Assembly (NCBI RefSeq): GCF_036588685.1
Contig: NC_086383.1
Location: 254,473 to 318,472, forward strand
DNA length: 64,000 nucleotides
Reading direction: 5' to 3'
Source of the DNA: Mytilus trossulus
Lineage: Eukaryota > Mollusca > Bivalvia > Mytilida > Mytilidae
Under the pieces are notes generated by a model, which saw nothing but the letters and a program-made list of their open reading frames with translations, made no database searches and had not been told where the DNA came from. Each line of letters starts with the position of its first letter. The first letter of the stretch is position 1. Both the position numbers and the translations under genes were made by a program. Below, piece by piece: positions 1 to 11,552 of the stretch.

Positions 1-36
1 TCATTTATTGTAATGATATATATATTAAAAAAAAAA

Positions 37-175
37 GAAGATGTGGTATGATTGCCAATGAGACAACTCTCCACAACAGATCAAAATGACACAGAAATTA
101 ACAACTATAAGTAGCCATACGGCCTTCAATCATGAGCAAACCCCATACCGCATAGTCAGCTATAAAAAGCTATAA
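37..175 (-). repeat. 3'-end fragment of dispersed retroelement family B
   Basis: The plus strand reads GATGTGGTATGATTGCCAAT and continues through ACGGCCTTCAA; the reverse complement is the sense direction, ending in CATCTTCTT. The same block recurs near 2.2, 7.3, 14.1, 19.3, 24.3, 48.9, 52.4, 53.9 and 61.1 kb. The copy at 52.4-53.9 kb is joined to a reverse-transcriptase C-terminus, so I read the short copies as 5'-truncated 3' regions of that element rather than independent SINEs. Confidence 0.7.
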
Positions 176-439
176 AGTTATTATCATTAGTCATGTTAGT
201 GGCCAATACTTAATAGCTCTCAGTTTACTGATGAAGTGTATACAAGTATCAAAACTTTAAAAAGACAGCATACAATAAGATATTCTAAACGACATACAGA
301 TTTTCCGAATTCTGTGACATTTTGTAAATTGCAGTTGTTGGCAAAATATCGATAGGAATGAGTTTCATCACATGGTTGGATATATTGCTTTTGCTTGATA
401 TTCTAGTTTCAATGTCATTATTTTATTAATTCATTGAAG

Positions 440-2174
440 ATTATCCAGAAAAGGTATTACGATTCTGTTAACTTCCAGAGAAATTGGAGAGAATGCGAAA
501 ACGGGTTCGGTAACGTCAATGGAGAATATTGGCTTGGTATGTATACTTAAAACATATAACAAATAAGTATTATAACATATAATAGTAGTTCTCTTATTAT
601 ATTTGATGCGTTTCTCTCAGTTTTAATTTGTAACCCGGATTTGTTTGGGTTTTTTTCTCAATCGATTTATGAATTTCGAACAACGGTATAAAACTGTTGC
701 GTTTATTTATATGATTACAGCGTATGCAAAGTCAATTCTCCCGACAAACTTTTTTAATTTATAATAAGCGATTTAAATAATTGGATATATTTCTGGTATA
801 AAAATGTTTTTTTTTTAAATAGCAAATGATCTTCCCTAACTTTCATTAGTGTGAAAAATAAATATGCATTCATGTAGCAATCTTGTAACCCCAAACAGGT
901 GACATGTTCTGATTCAATTTTTATTTGAAATGTTGCCATTAAGACTATCATTATCAAATTATTATAAACAATCTATAAAGTTCATCAATCAATCTAACGT
1001 TAGCGTTTGTCATTTACTCAAAACTATGTTTTTAATCGTAATATGAAAACACATTACGTATAAGTTATACGTCTTTATTTAGGCAACAAACATATCCACC
1101 GTTTGACGTCCAGTGGTACATACGAGCTTAGAATAGATCTCACTGATAAGAACAGCAAAAAGAAGTATGCTAAATATAAGACATTTGTTGTTGGAGATGC
1201 AACATCTCAGTACAAGCTGACGATTGGTGTTTATAGCGGCGATGCAGGTAAGACAATTGCTGTTAACAAGCAGCATCATAACTCAAGTTGAATATAAACA
1301 GAATATAATAATTATCTCCTTACAATCATATTTTTATAATTTCTTGTCGAGTTTCTCTTTAATTTCAGTTTTTTTTTATATTATCATTTCTTCATCACTT
1401 GTATTGTGTTTGGGATTTTTAAATGTTCTGGCCTCGTGCATTATGGCAGAGACTTAAATTGTCAACATGCACGATAGTCAGTGAAATTTCAATCTTAAGC
1501 ATACAAACTATGTAAAGCAACATTGCAATAAAATGAATTGTGATTTCTGACTGACTCAACAAAAGCAGTTTCTTTAATAAGTGAAAAAACAACACATACT
1601 CCGATGAACTTGAAGATACAATTACACTTACGGTAACATATATTACATACGAAAAAATGTGCGCGTATTTAGTATGCAAATGATATCGTCAACGTTCAAG
1701 CAATTTTTTTTATGTTTTATTCTTTAAGGAATGACTGTAATATTTTTTCTGTCTATGAAGAAATAACATACAAAATTTGGTGCACACTGAATAACGCGCG
1801 TAGCAGTCATTTATAATGTAATTCTTAATTCCATTTCAAACCGTATAAAACCATGAAAAACGTTGATGACGTCACGGTCACATGACTAAATTATGTCAAT
1901 GGGCTCATAACAAAATAACGTCAGCCAATCAGAAGACGCGTTACATCCAAAATTAAATTATTGGAATATAAACGACGCAATATGTATTTCAATTTAAGGA
2001 GATTCGTTGAGTTACCACAACGGAATGAAATTCTCTACTGTTGACAGGGATAATGATTTACACAGTTCCAGCTGCGCCAAAAAAGAAGGACCATGGTGGT
2101 TTAATAACTGTTCTTACAGTGCTCTAAACAGCCCATCTAGAAATCATTGGAAATGGCATCATATAAGAATCTGA
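440..2174 (+). pseudogene. Fibrinogen-related domain (FReD), last three exons, copy 1, C-terminus disrupted
   Basis: Three exons join in phase: 440-536 (ends TGG CTT G, donor GTATGT), 1083-1247 (acceptor TTTATTTAG, donor GTAAGA) and 1999-2174. They encode the C-terminal part of a fibrinogen-like globe as found in ficolins, tenascins and mollusc FREPs, which are secreted lectin-like recognition proteins. Visible signatures are ENGFGNVNGEYWLG, GTYELRIDL, the calcium-site motif DRDND and [13 protein letters not shown]. The usual GGYSG is GVYSG here. Exon 3 runs into a retroelement fragment at about 2163 and stops at 2172; the original last codons (VKTSVMMIR, then a stop at 2472) survive beyond the insertion. 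The exon with the conserved GGW that precedes these is not visible, so the gene is partial at its 5' end. The start of the first exon is the least certain boundary. Confidence 0.8.
1720..1980 (+). mobile_element. About 260-bp insertion in the second intron of FReD copy 1
   Basis: Copy 2 lacks this block: its intron is 537 bp against 751 bp here, and the two match on either side. It contains TGACGTCA (about 1867) and other ACGT-rich words. No TIR or coding potential was recognised, so the class is unknown. Confidence 0.5.
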
Positions 2175-2433
2175 TGTACAGTAGTTGTCGTTTGTTTATG
2201 TAATATATACGTGTTTCTCGTTTCTCGTTTTGTTTATATAGATTAGACCGTTGGTTTTCCCGTTTGAATGGTTTTACACTAGTAATTTTGGGGCCCTTTA
2301 TAGCTTGTTGTTCGGTGTGAGCCAAGGCTCCGTGTTGAAGGCCGTACTTTAACCTATAATGGTTTAATTTTTAAATTGTTATTTGGATGGAGAGTTGTCT
2401 CATTGGCACTCACACCACATCTTCCTATATCTA
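2161..2433 (+). mobile_element. Family B 3' fragment inserted in the FReD copy 1 terminal exon
   Basis: Comparison with copy 2, which reads ATATAAGTGGTCATTACG, shows that about 270 bp replaces TGGTC in copy 1. The insert begins near AATCTGATGTACAGT and ends CACACCACATCTTCCTATAT, the usual sense 3' end of family B. It removes the last ordinary codons of the exon and supplies an early TGA. It is absent from copy 2, so it arrived after the duplication or was never in that copy. Confidence 0.7.
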
Positions 2434-2474
2434 ATTACGTGAAGACGTCGGTCATGATGATACGAAAGGTCTAG

Positions 2475-4236
2475 ATATAATAAAAAAAATATATTTCTTG
2501 TATGAATTATTTCGCCATGTTATTATCTTAAGACAGATATAGATTTTGCTATGCAAGCGTTTCATGATATGTTAGTTTAAATCACAAAGGAGGGGATTTC
2601 GAAACAAAATGATTGAATTTTTATATATTTTATTACTAACAAGAAAACAGTCGGTTTCCATTCGTTTGATGTGTTTTGGCTCTTGGTTGTATCATTTGAT
2701 ACGTGACTCTCCGATTTGATTCTTTTTTTTTTATTTCACGTTTTATTTTTCAAATACCGTAGATAAATGAACCATTACTTTTACTCAAGTTCAGCCAGGA
2801 TCTCTGAAAAAGGGTAAATTTTAAAATGCAACAGATTGTGACTATAAATATGAAATCGTGTCAGATTTATTAGCGGATTGGAATATTTTGATATTATTTT
2901 GCTTATTTCAATTCATGTTGTCAAGTGATGGTGTACAAATAGTTTTATCTCATCTAGCAGGGACATAATTATGTTACACTCAGGTCTTTTTATAAACAAA
3001 AACTTCACTTTTATAAACAAAACCTTTACAACTATATTAAGTTAATTTGTCAAAGACATAAACGACCGTGTTACATATAAAGGTTATCAAACAATGGACA
3101 ATACAATGAATTTAACCAATAAGTTTGTACTGATTGATATTCTTATCTGAGATATTTGATATCTGTGTTAGTCGTAATATTCTTTCTTTGGTTTTCAGTA
3201 ACTAATCGACCCTTACATCAGTACTTTGTCCCTTATTTTAGTTTGTGTTTTCTGTGTCGATGTGGTCAATCAAGAGTTTGATAATCAATTATCACTGGTA
3301 TTAACGGGGTTCTTGGTTGTGTTGTTACACCATTGTTGCATGTTATTAAAAAGGCAGAGCGCTTGAAATCATGTTGTAGTCCCCACATTCGGTAAGTTCA
3401 TGTTCGAAGTCAGTAGTCGCAATTCAGTGATAGTGTGTTTTTTTTTATTTGTATATAAACATGATAAACATCAGGCCATTGATTTTCTGATATAAATTGG
3501 TTTACATATCGGTTTGCCCTTTATGGCCTTTTGATAGCGTACGTTGTATGGTGACCTTATTTGACTCTGGTATAAATAAAGGCAACAGTAGTATACCATT
3601 GTTCAAAATTCATAAATCGATAGAGAAAGAACAAATCCGGGTACCAAACTAAAACTGAGGGAAACGTATCAAATATAACAGAACTACGACACAACAGAGA
3701 CACAAAACCGAAATGTAACACACACAGAAACGAATTATAATGTAACAATGGCCATTTCCCTGACTGGGTACAGGACATTTTATGAAAAACATATCACACA
3801 TTTCTAATTAATATCAAAACATATTGATAAAGATATAGAAGAACATAAGTTGGAGGGAAAAGTAAAATAACAAAAATACTGACCTCCGAGGAAAATCCAA
3901 ACGGAAATACTCTTAGGTAGCACTCCACAGTTAGAAAATAAAATTAAAAATGAGCCCCAAAATGTTTTATCATCTCCTATTCCTGGATTTCTAATACATT
4001 AACCTAACTGTTTGTGTTGTACATGCGCATATGTATGTAATCAGTATCTTCCATAGATTCAATTTTCCAAAGTTAAAAGGGTGAAAATTAATTCCTTTTA
4101 TGTGTATCCATGGCAACATTCAGCATGTATTTACCATAAAATATTGCAAAAAGGGTGGTGAACATGTCATATATCCACCCAAAATTTGGATCAAACTAGA
4201 ATTTCAATGCCTTTGATTGATACCTTTATACCTTTT
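2475..4236. other. Spacer between the FReD copies; no gene seen
   Basis: No exon with a splice-consistent frame was found. It holds a family C fragment (about 2640-2755), a diverged family B fragment (about 3470-3575) and a dispersed repeat (3577-3790). The 3220-3900 part is duplicated after copy 2. Confidence 0.5.
3577..3790. repeat. Dispersed repeat R2 (CAACAGTAGTATACC start)
   Basis: The block from GGCAACAGTAGTATACCATT to CCTGACTGGGTACAGG recurs at 7722-7921 and 46098-46288. Shorter reverse-orientation pieces lie near 640-715 and 4562-4645. In the two FReD duplication units it sits at different places, so the insertions look independent. No coding potential. Confidence 0.65.
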
Positions 4237-4365
4237 TCTGTGACATTTTGTAAATTGCAGTTGTTGGCAAAATATCGATAGGAATGAGTTTCATCACATG
4301 GTTGGATATATTGCTTTTGCTTGATATTCTAGTTTCAATGTCATTATTTTATTAATTCATTGAAG

Positions 4366-5931
4366 ATTATCCAGAAAAGGTATTACGATTCTGTTAACTT
4401 CCAGAGAAATTGGAGAGAATGCGAAAACGGGTTCGGTAACGTCAATGGAGAATATTGGCTTGGTATGTATACTTAAAACATATAACAAATAAGTATTATA
4501 ACATATGATAGTAGTTCTCTTATTATATTTGATGCGTTTCCCTCAGTTTTAATTTGTAACCCGGATTTGTTTGGGTTTTTTTTCTCAATCGATTTATGAA
4601 TTTCGAACAACGGTATAAAACTGTTGCCTTTATTGATATGATTACAGCGTCTGCACAGTCAATTCTCCCGACAAACTTTTTTAATTTATAATACTAGTAA
4701 GCGATTTAAATAATTGGATATATTTCTGGTATAAAAATGTTTTTTTTTAAATAGCAAATGATCTTCCCTAACTTTCATTAGTGTGAAAAATAAATATGCA
4801 TTCATGTAGCAATCTTGTAACCCCAAACAGGTGACATGTTCTGATTCAATTTTTATTTGAAATGTTGCCATTAAGACTATCATTATCAAATTATTATAAA
4901 CAATCTATAAAGTTCATCAATCAATCTAACGTTAGCGTTTGTAATTTACTCAAAACTATGTTTTTAATCGTAATATGAAAACACATTACGTATAAGTTAT
5001 ACGTCTTTATTTAGGCAACAAACATATCCACCGTTTGACGTCCAGTGGTACATACGAGCTTAGAATAGATCTCACTGATAAAAACAACACAAAGAAGTAT
5101 GCTAAATATAAGACATTTGTTGTTGGAGATGCAACGTCTCAGTACAAGCTGACGATTGGTGGTTATAGCGGCGATGCAGGTAAGACAGTTGTTGTTAACA
5201 ATGCAGTGTCATAACTCTAGCTGAATATAAACAGAATATAATAATTATCTCCTTACAATATTGTTATTTAATAAATACGTTTCTTCCAATTGAATTACGA
5301 TCATATATATATATAATTTCTTGTCGAGTTTCGCTTTAATTTCAGTTTTTTTATATTATCATTTCTTCATCAGTATTGTGTTTGGGATTTTTAAATGTTC
5401 TGGCCTCGTGCATTATGGCAGAGACTTATATTGTCAACATGCACAATAGTCAGTATATTTTGAATCCTAAGCATACAAATTATATAAAGAAATTTTGCAA
5501 TAGAATAAATTTTCAACACTGACTGACTCAGCAAAAGCAGCTTCTTGTAGAAGTAAATAAACTACACATAGAACGATGAACTTAAAGATGCAAATGCACT
5601 AAAGGTAACATACATTACATACGGCAAAATGAGCGCGTATTCAGTGCAAATGATGTCGTTAGCATTTATACAGGTTTTTATGTTTGATTATAACGTATAA
5701 CATATTTCAATTTCAGGAGACTCGTTGAATTACAGCAACGGAATGAAATTCACTACTGTTGACAGGGATAATGATTTAAACAGTTCCAACTGCGCAAAAA
5801 AAACTGGACCATGGTGGTTTAAAGACTGCTCTTACAGTGCTTTAAACAGTCCATCTAGAAATAACTGGTATTGGCATAATATAAGTGGTCATTACGTGAA
5901 GACGTCGGTGATGATGATACGGAGGATTTAG
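4366..5931 (+). CDS. Fibrinogen-related domain (FReD), last three exons, copy 2, intact C-terminus
   Basis: Exons 4366-4462, 5015-5179 and 5717-5931 join in phase (1-1 junctions) and end at TAG 5929-5931. The protein has GFGNVNGEYWLG, GTYELRIDLTD, GGYSGDAG, NGMKFTTVDRDND and the disulphide pair around KKTGPWWFKDC, in the order expected of a fibrinogen C-terminal globe. The DRDND stretch is the usual calcium-binding site. The family acts outside the cell, binding acetylated sugars or fibrillar ligands, and in molluscs is linked to innate recognition; the ligand here is unknown. As in copy 1, no upstream exon carrying the signal peptide or the GGW motif is visible, so these exons are either alternative terminal exons of a gene starting before the window or a partial duplicate. 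Confidence 0.8.
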
Positions 5932-6840
5932 ATATAATAAAATATTTACCTATTCCTTTTATGAATTATTTCGTCATGTTGGTATTTTAAGAAAGATACA
6001 GCTTTTGCTATGCAAGCATTTCATCATGTATTAATATAAATCATGAAGGAGTGGATTTAAAAAAAACAACCTGATTGAATTATTATTTATTTTAATACTA
6101 ACAAGAAAACAGTTGTTTTTCATTCGTTTTATGTGTTTTGGCTTCTGATTTTGCCATTTGATATGTGACTTTCCGATTTGAGTTTTCCTTGGAGTTCGAT
6201 GTTTTTTGTTTAACTATTTTCTTCATAACCGTAAATAATTTTACTATTACCTCAACTCAAATTCAGGCAGGATCTCTTAAAAAGGTACACTTTAAAATTG
6301 AACAAAAATTCAATGCAACATAATGTGACTATAAACATGAAATCGGGTCAGATTTATTGGCGGTTTCTAAGATTTTGATATTGTTTTGCTTATTTCAATT
6401 CAGGTTGTCAAGTGATAAAATACAACTAGTTTTATCTAACATAGAATGGACATCATTGCGTAAGACTCGGGTCATTTTTTTTTATTTCTAAAACTTTATG
6501 GTAGGTTTTCGTTTGCTTATATAATGGTTTATAGTTGTACTGTTATTGATTTCTGTCATTTTCATTCGCATTGAAAAATAGAAAAACCGCTATAAATCCG
6601 AGTTGGTTGACGGGGAAGAAAATTTGGAAATAGATTTATTGATTGATTGAATGATTGGTTAATCATAATAATTGATTATTGGTGTTGTAACGCCTCTTAT
6701 ATTTAGAAGCTTTCTTTTCTACCTCAGGAATAGATTAACTACAATGTAAGCTGTAATTGGCGAAACTTTTAGGAATTTTGTTCCTCGATGCTCTTCAACT
6801 TCGTACTTTATTTGGCCTTTTTAACATTTTTGGATTCGAG

Positions 6841-6884
6841 CGTCGCTGATGAGTCTTAAGTGGACGAAACGCGAGTCTGGTGCA
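6841..6884 (+). ncRNA. Hammerhead-ribozyme-like core in a dispersed repeat, copy 1
   Basis: CTGATGA (6846-6852) is followed by GTCT TAAGT GGAC, which can pair with one G-U, and then GAAAC. The helix III side is degraded (GCGAGTCTGGTGCA). Upstream is the repeat body TTGGATTCGAGCGTC. Probably inactive. Confidence 0.45.
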
Positions 6885-7317
6885 AAGATAAATTTTCAAT
6901 CTTTGTATTTATGATGAGTTTATTTATTATGCGCACCACTTTTTTGCTATTTTTTTTTATTAGTGGTGGCCCGGTGTTCCCGGAGAAAACCATCGACCCT
7001 CGAAATTGTAGGTTAACCACACTTAATAAATTCCTAATATTTTAATCGATCTGTAAATTTGAGTGAGTCTTGTTGTTTCCAAATTTATTCAAGACAACTA
7101 ATGCTTTCCGAAACTGATTTATAGTTTAACAATTGATACGTACGTCTAAGCGTTTTTGTAAAATATGTATGGGAACAATCATATTACTAATAGAAGGTGT
7201 TGGTTATCACGTTGAGGACTGCTGTATGATGGTGAGTTTTTAGATATGTTTTTGTTGAATAGTTGCTGTCTCAATGATGAATAATCTTTTTAAAACAAAA
7301 AAGTTTTCTTGTTTTAA

Positions 7318-7515
7318 TGTAGATAAGACCGTTGGTTTTCCCGTTTGAATGGTATTACACTAGTAATTTCTGGGGCCCTTTATAGCTTGATGTACGGTGT
7401 GAGCTAAGGCTCCGTGTTGAAGGCCGTACCTTGACTTATATTAGTTTACTTTTATAAATTGTGACTTGGATGGAGAGTTGTCTCATTGGCACTCATACCA
7501 CATCTTCCTTTATCT
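7318..7515 (+). repeat. Family B 3' fragment
   Basis: Sense orientation, from TAAGACCGTTGGTTTTCCC to ACCACATCTTCC. It matches the insert in FReD copy 1 closely, so the two are from the same subfamily. Confidence 0.65.
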
Positions 7516-8729
7516 ATAAACATTATCTGATTTGATGGATGATTACGAATAAAACATAATCACAGTAACTGATTGACTCTAAGATTAGTACGTTGATCCT
7601 TATTTTCGTTTGTGCTTTTGTGTGTTCTGTATCGATGTGGTCAGTCAATAGTTTTATCACTCGTTTTACCAGGGTTTTTGGTGTGTTGTTACACCAATGT
7701 TGCAGGTTGTTAAGGAGGCAAATAAAGGCAACAGTAGTATACCGCTGTTCGAAATTCATAAATCGATAGAGAAAAAACTAATCCGGGTTACAAACTAAAA
7801 CTGAGGGAAACGTATCAAATATAAGAGAACTACGACACAACAGAAACACAACACCAAAATGTAACACACACAGAAACGAACTATAATGTAACAATGGCCA
7901 TTTTCCTGACTTGGTACAAGGCGAAGCGTTTGAAATCATGTAGAACTAACCACATTCGATAAGTTCCTGTTCATAGTCAGAAAGTCGCTATTCAGTGATA
8001 GTGTTTTTTTTTTCAAATTTGCATATAAATCAAGCCGTTTATTTTCTTGACTTGAAATGGTTTACATTTCGCTTTGCCCTTTTATGGCCATTTGATAGCG
8101 TATGTTGACGTAAATGTACGGTGACCTCATTTAATTCTGATATAAAGTTGACTCACTGAAACCATATACACCTTCTTTATTTCATATTGAAACATATTGT
8201 ATTAAAGAAATAGAAGAACATAAGTTGAAGGAAAAGTAAAATAACAAAAATACTGAAATCCGAGGAAAATTCAAAACGGAAATTCCCTTATCAAATGCAA
8301 AAAATAATAACTCAAACACATCAAACAAATGGATAACAACTATCGAATTCCTGGCATGGTACAGGCTTTTTTCAACATGTTTTTGTTTTCGGAAAGAAAT
8401 CGCATAATTATATATATGGAATGTGTGAAAAATATTGTACAACTTATAATTTGTATTTTAACTTTTTGTAAACTATAAACTATACACTTTACACCTTGGC
8501 ACCATACACCGTATGTCGAGGATAAATAGAGACATTACGCGGGATTCATACATGTACCTATACGCGTTAGCGCTCTCTATATATGTAACGTCATGGTTGT
8601 TATGTGTTAACGTCATTTTAATTCCAGCATTAAATCATCCATTTGTATAGACGTCTTTTTCTTACTTCAAAACACAACGCAAACTACAATTATACGATCA
8701 CGAGATTGGTACCCAGACCAGGATAAAAG

Positions 8730-10080
8730 ATGGATTCGTCGAGAATCAAGTCTATTCGAGCTGTCACGAAATTCTTCAAGAAACTAGATGAGCTGAACAC
8801 TGTTTCGGAGATGGATATTGACATTGCAGGTCCAATTATTGACGCTATAGTGAAAAAAAAACAAAGTGTAATTCTTATACTGGATGAACAGATTTTGGAA
8901 AATACATCAGATGAAGATATATAAGTTGAAATCACAGATGCAGATGAGTATAATTTAGATCTTGAAACAAATTTACGCCGTTATAAGAAATTAGCAAAAA
9001 CAGTTACACGTACATGTTCTGAATTATCTCACGAAAGTATCCCAAACACACGCCCCGTCATGAACATGCATGAAGTCAATTCCGAAACCTGTCCTGTAAT
9101 GAACACAGAATTCATCCCAAGATTTTCGTCACAAACTAGTTCCTTGTCTAGTCAAAATCGCTTGTCGAAGCTAACCCTACCTACTTTTTCTGGGGATATT
9201 CTCGAGTGGCAATACTTTTGGGAGTCGTTTGAAAACACAATTCACACAATCATACACTTACTGATGTCCAGAAATTCACGTACCTACAGTCACTTCTAGA
9301 TGCAGACGCTATGAATGTCATAAATGGTTTAAACTTGTCCAGTGCAAATTATCTCAAAGCCGTGGAATTATTAGTAAATCGCTTTGGGAAAACACACAAA
9401 ATTGTGAACGCTTATATGAAAGCCCTTTTAGATTTGCCAGCACCCTCATACACATTCGATAGTATCCGTATTTTTTCGGATAAGTCAAAGGTTTATATCC
9501 GTGGATTAGAATCTTAAGGACAGTGGCAAGATACGTATGGTTCCTTGTTAGTCCCAGTTATGCTTGGTAAGCTCCCTATTGCCGAAAAAAGTAATATCAC
9601 AAGAGAAATCGGAAACGACGACTAGACCCTTGGAAATATAAGAAAGGCAATACAACGGGAAATATCTATTCAAGAAGCCAGCACTAATGGGAGTGAGTCT
9701 TATGATATACCTACCGCAGGTTTCTATGCCGGAATTTGTAAGAAAAATGGGAATTACTTAAATAAATCAAAATCTAAAAACTTATCTCAAAGTAAAATGT
9801 GCATTTATTGCAATGATCAACATTTCCCTGCAGAGTGTAAAAAGTTCACCGACAGCAAATCAAGAATGGAGATCGTAAAGAAGAGAAACCTATGTTTCAA
9901 TTGTTTGGGAAACCATAAAATATCAGAATGTAGGTAGAAAAACACATGCCGTAAATGTCAACGTAAGCATCATACAAGTTTATGCAATGAATCTTCAATT
10001 CAAAAATCACAAACTCAGAATATTACAAGTAATACAGAAAATGGCACGCCAATCATGCATACATCTGCTAAACAGGAAAG
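8730..10080 (+). pseudogene. BEL/Pao gag remnant (DUF1759 plus three zinc knuckles)
   Basis: The frame opens at ATG 8730, passes a TAA at 8922, and runs to about 9255. There it shifts, and the homologous reading continues from before 9311 with stops near 9515, 9625 and 9937. The motif LTLPTFSGDILEWQYFW marks the DUF1759 gag domain. Three C-X2-C-X3-H-X4-C knuckles follow (CIYCNDQHFPAEC, CFNCLGNHKISEC, CRKCQRKHHTSLC), as in BEL/Pao gag, where they bind the element's RNA in the particle. The damage makes it non-functional. Confidence 0.8.
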
Positions 10081-10081
10081 T

Positions 10082-10640
10082 TCTATCGTCTTCTTGAAAA
10101 CGGCAATCGCTCCAATATAGTCACAGAATCAGTGCGCCGACGCTCACATCCTTTTCGCCGAAAGAGTGCAACGATCATTTATGACGCAATAAATAGCAGA
10201 CAAGTTGAACGTAAAGCCAGACGGAAAGAAACCCTCAACATATCCGCCTTCGGAAATTCTGACAAGAATGTTCGTCGCATGAATAAAGCCACAGTGTATT
10301 TAGAAGCAGACTCAGGAGAGAAAAACCTTTACAGGTATTAATTGTACCTACCATAGCAGCACCGATCCAGAATAATCGCAGGTACGTTTCGCAACTACAT
10401 TATTTGAAAGGACTAAGACTAGCCCACCCGTTATCAGAGGATAATAGCTTAAAAATTTCTTTACTCATTGGAGCAGACCACTACTGGGATGTAATCAAGG
10501 ATGATATCGTTCAAGGCGACGGACCGACAGCGATGAGCTCAAAAATAGGATATTTGTTATCTGGACCACTTACATGTACAAGAGGACAACGCAATTCACA
10601 TATGATGCACATATTATCTAGTCACACATAAGAGGACTAT
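10082..10640 (+). pseudogene. BEL/Pao aspartic protease-like region (DUF1758), degenerate
   Basis: Pieces in different frames resemble the retropepsin-like domain between gag and RT: a segment reading AHILFAERVQRSF, then NVKPDGKETLNIS-like text, then LIGADHYWDVI and SSKIGYLLSGPL. In active relatives the first segment carries the catalytic D-[ST]-G; here the aspartate is gone. At least two frame changes occur between 10082 and 10404. Confidence 0.6.
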
Positions 10641-10654
10641 GACATTGAGAGATT

Positions 10655-11540
10655 TTGGAAATTGGAGTCCCTTGGTATACAAGAAATGACAAACTTAATA
10701 CGGAGAAACAGAACATCAAAGAATTTTCATCAGCATCGATAACATATGAGGATGGAAAGTACGTTGCAAAACGTCCATGGATTGACGAATGTCCTGAATT
10801 ACCGACAAACGAGATGATTGCAAGAGCAAGGACCCATAGAGTCGTTAACCGCTTAAACCAGGAACCAAACTTATTCAAAATATATGGCGACATAATTAAA
10901 GAGCAGGAAAAACGTGGTTTCATCGAAAAGGTAGGAGAGAATGAGGACAAGCCACAGCGCATACACTGCATACCGCATCACCCCGTCAAGACAGATTCTA
11001 CAACTACTCCGATTAGAATTGTGTATGATTGCAGTTGTAAAGAGAACACAAAAAGTCCGAGTTTGAATGACTGTCTTCATTCATATCCGCCGATTGCAAA
11101 TGACATAACAGAGCTACTAACCAGATTTCGTACTCAGAAGTTTGCAGTGACAACAGATATCGAAAAGGCATTTCTGCAAGTTGGACTTCATAAATCTGAC
11201 CGTGATGTAACTCGCTTCTTTTGGTTAAGTGACCAAACAGATTCAACCAGTCCGTTTACAACTTATCGTTTCAAGTCAGTCTTATTCAGGGCTACATGCT
11301 CACCATTTATACTGAATGCAACTTTATTAAAACATTTTGAGGAGAATCCTAGTCCAACAGCTTCAACGTAGACAATGTTTTAACTAGTTTTACTGATGAA
11401 GACGACTTAATGCAATTTTACCGTGATTCCAGGTGTTTATAACAGAAAGGAGGCTTTAATCTCAGATCATGGAACTCTAATTCTAACAGACTACGAGAAC
11501 TTGCTGAAACAGAAAACGTACTAGATTCCAATACGAGGTC
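10655..11540 (+). pseudogene. BEL/Pao reverse transcriptase remnant
   Basis: The open frame 10655-11371 carries RT fingers and palm motifs IRIVYDCSCK, SLNDCLHSYPPI and FAVTTDIEKAFLQVGL (first catalytic Asp in TDIEKAF). A frame change follows near 11360; the text after it, VDNVLTSFTDEDDLM, is what remains of the YVDD-like active-site strand, with the leading residue lost at the break. RT copies the element's RNA into DNA. It is disabled by the frameshift and a stop near 11441. Confidence 0.8.
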
Positions 11541-11552
11541 AACATACTTGGA

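Larger units (their letters stand above)
312..3900 (+). repeat. Tandem duplication, unit 1 (fibrinogen-related exons plus flank)
   Basis: From TCTGTGACATTTTGTAAATT at 311 the sequence is nearly identical to that starting at 4237, an offset of 3,926 bp. Identity covers introns as well as exons, which points to a recent duplication. The downstream flank (about 3220-3900) is also matched by about 7590-8300, but more divergently and with different insertions. Confidence 0.85.
4237..8300 (+). repeat. Tandem duplication, unit 2 (fibrinogen-related exons plus flank)
   Basis: Second copy of the 3.9-kb unit. The first about 1.7 kb is almost identical to unit 1; the downstream flank is more diverged and has gained a family B fragment (about 7318-7515) and an R2 repeat (7722-7921). 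Confidence 0.8.
5932..8640. other. Flank after FReD copy 2; repeats only
   Basis: Contains a family C fragment (about 6108-6235, sense +), a hammerhead-like repeat (about 6770-6925), a family B fragment (7318-7515), R2 (7722-7921), a diverged family B piece (about 8015-8145) and a family C fragment (about 8215-8375, sense -). No exon was recognised. Confidence 0.5.

Noticed and set aside
754..957. 67-codon minus-strand frame repeated at 4686-4889
   Set aside because: It lies in the duplicated intron of the FReD gene; being present twice only reflects the tandem duplication.
8447..8695. 5' LTR of the BEL/Pao element
   Set aside because: The position before the putative primer-binding site is right, but I found no matching copy after 13810, so an LTR cannot be claimed.
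10618..11246. Minus-strand open frames opposite the RT
   Set aside because: They are shadows of the BEL/Pao RT reading, which has clear family motifs on the plus strand.
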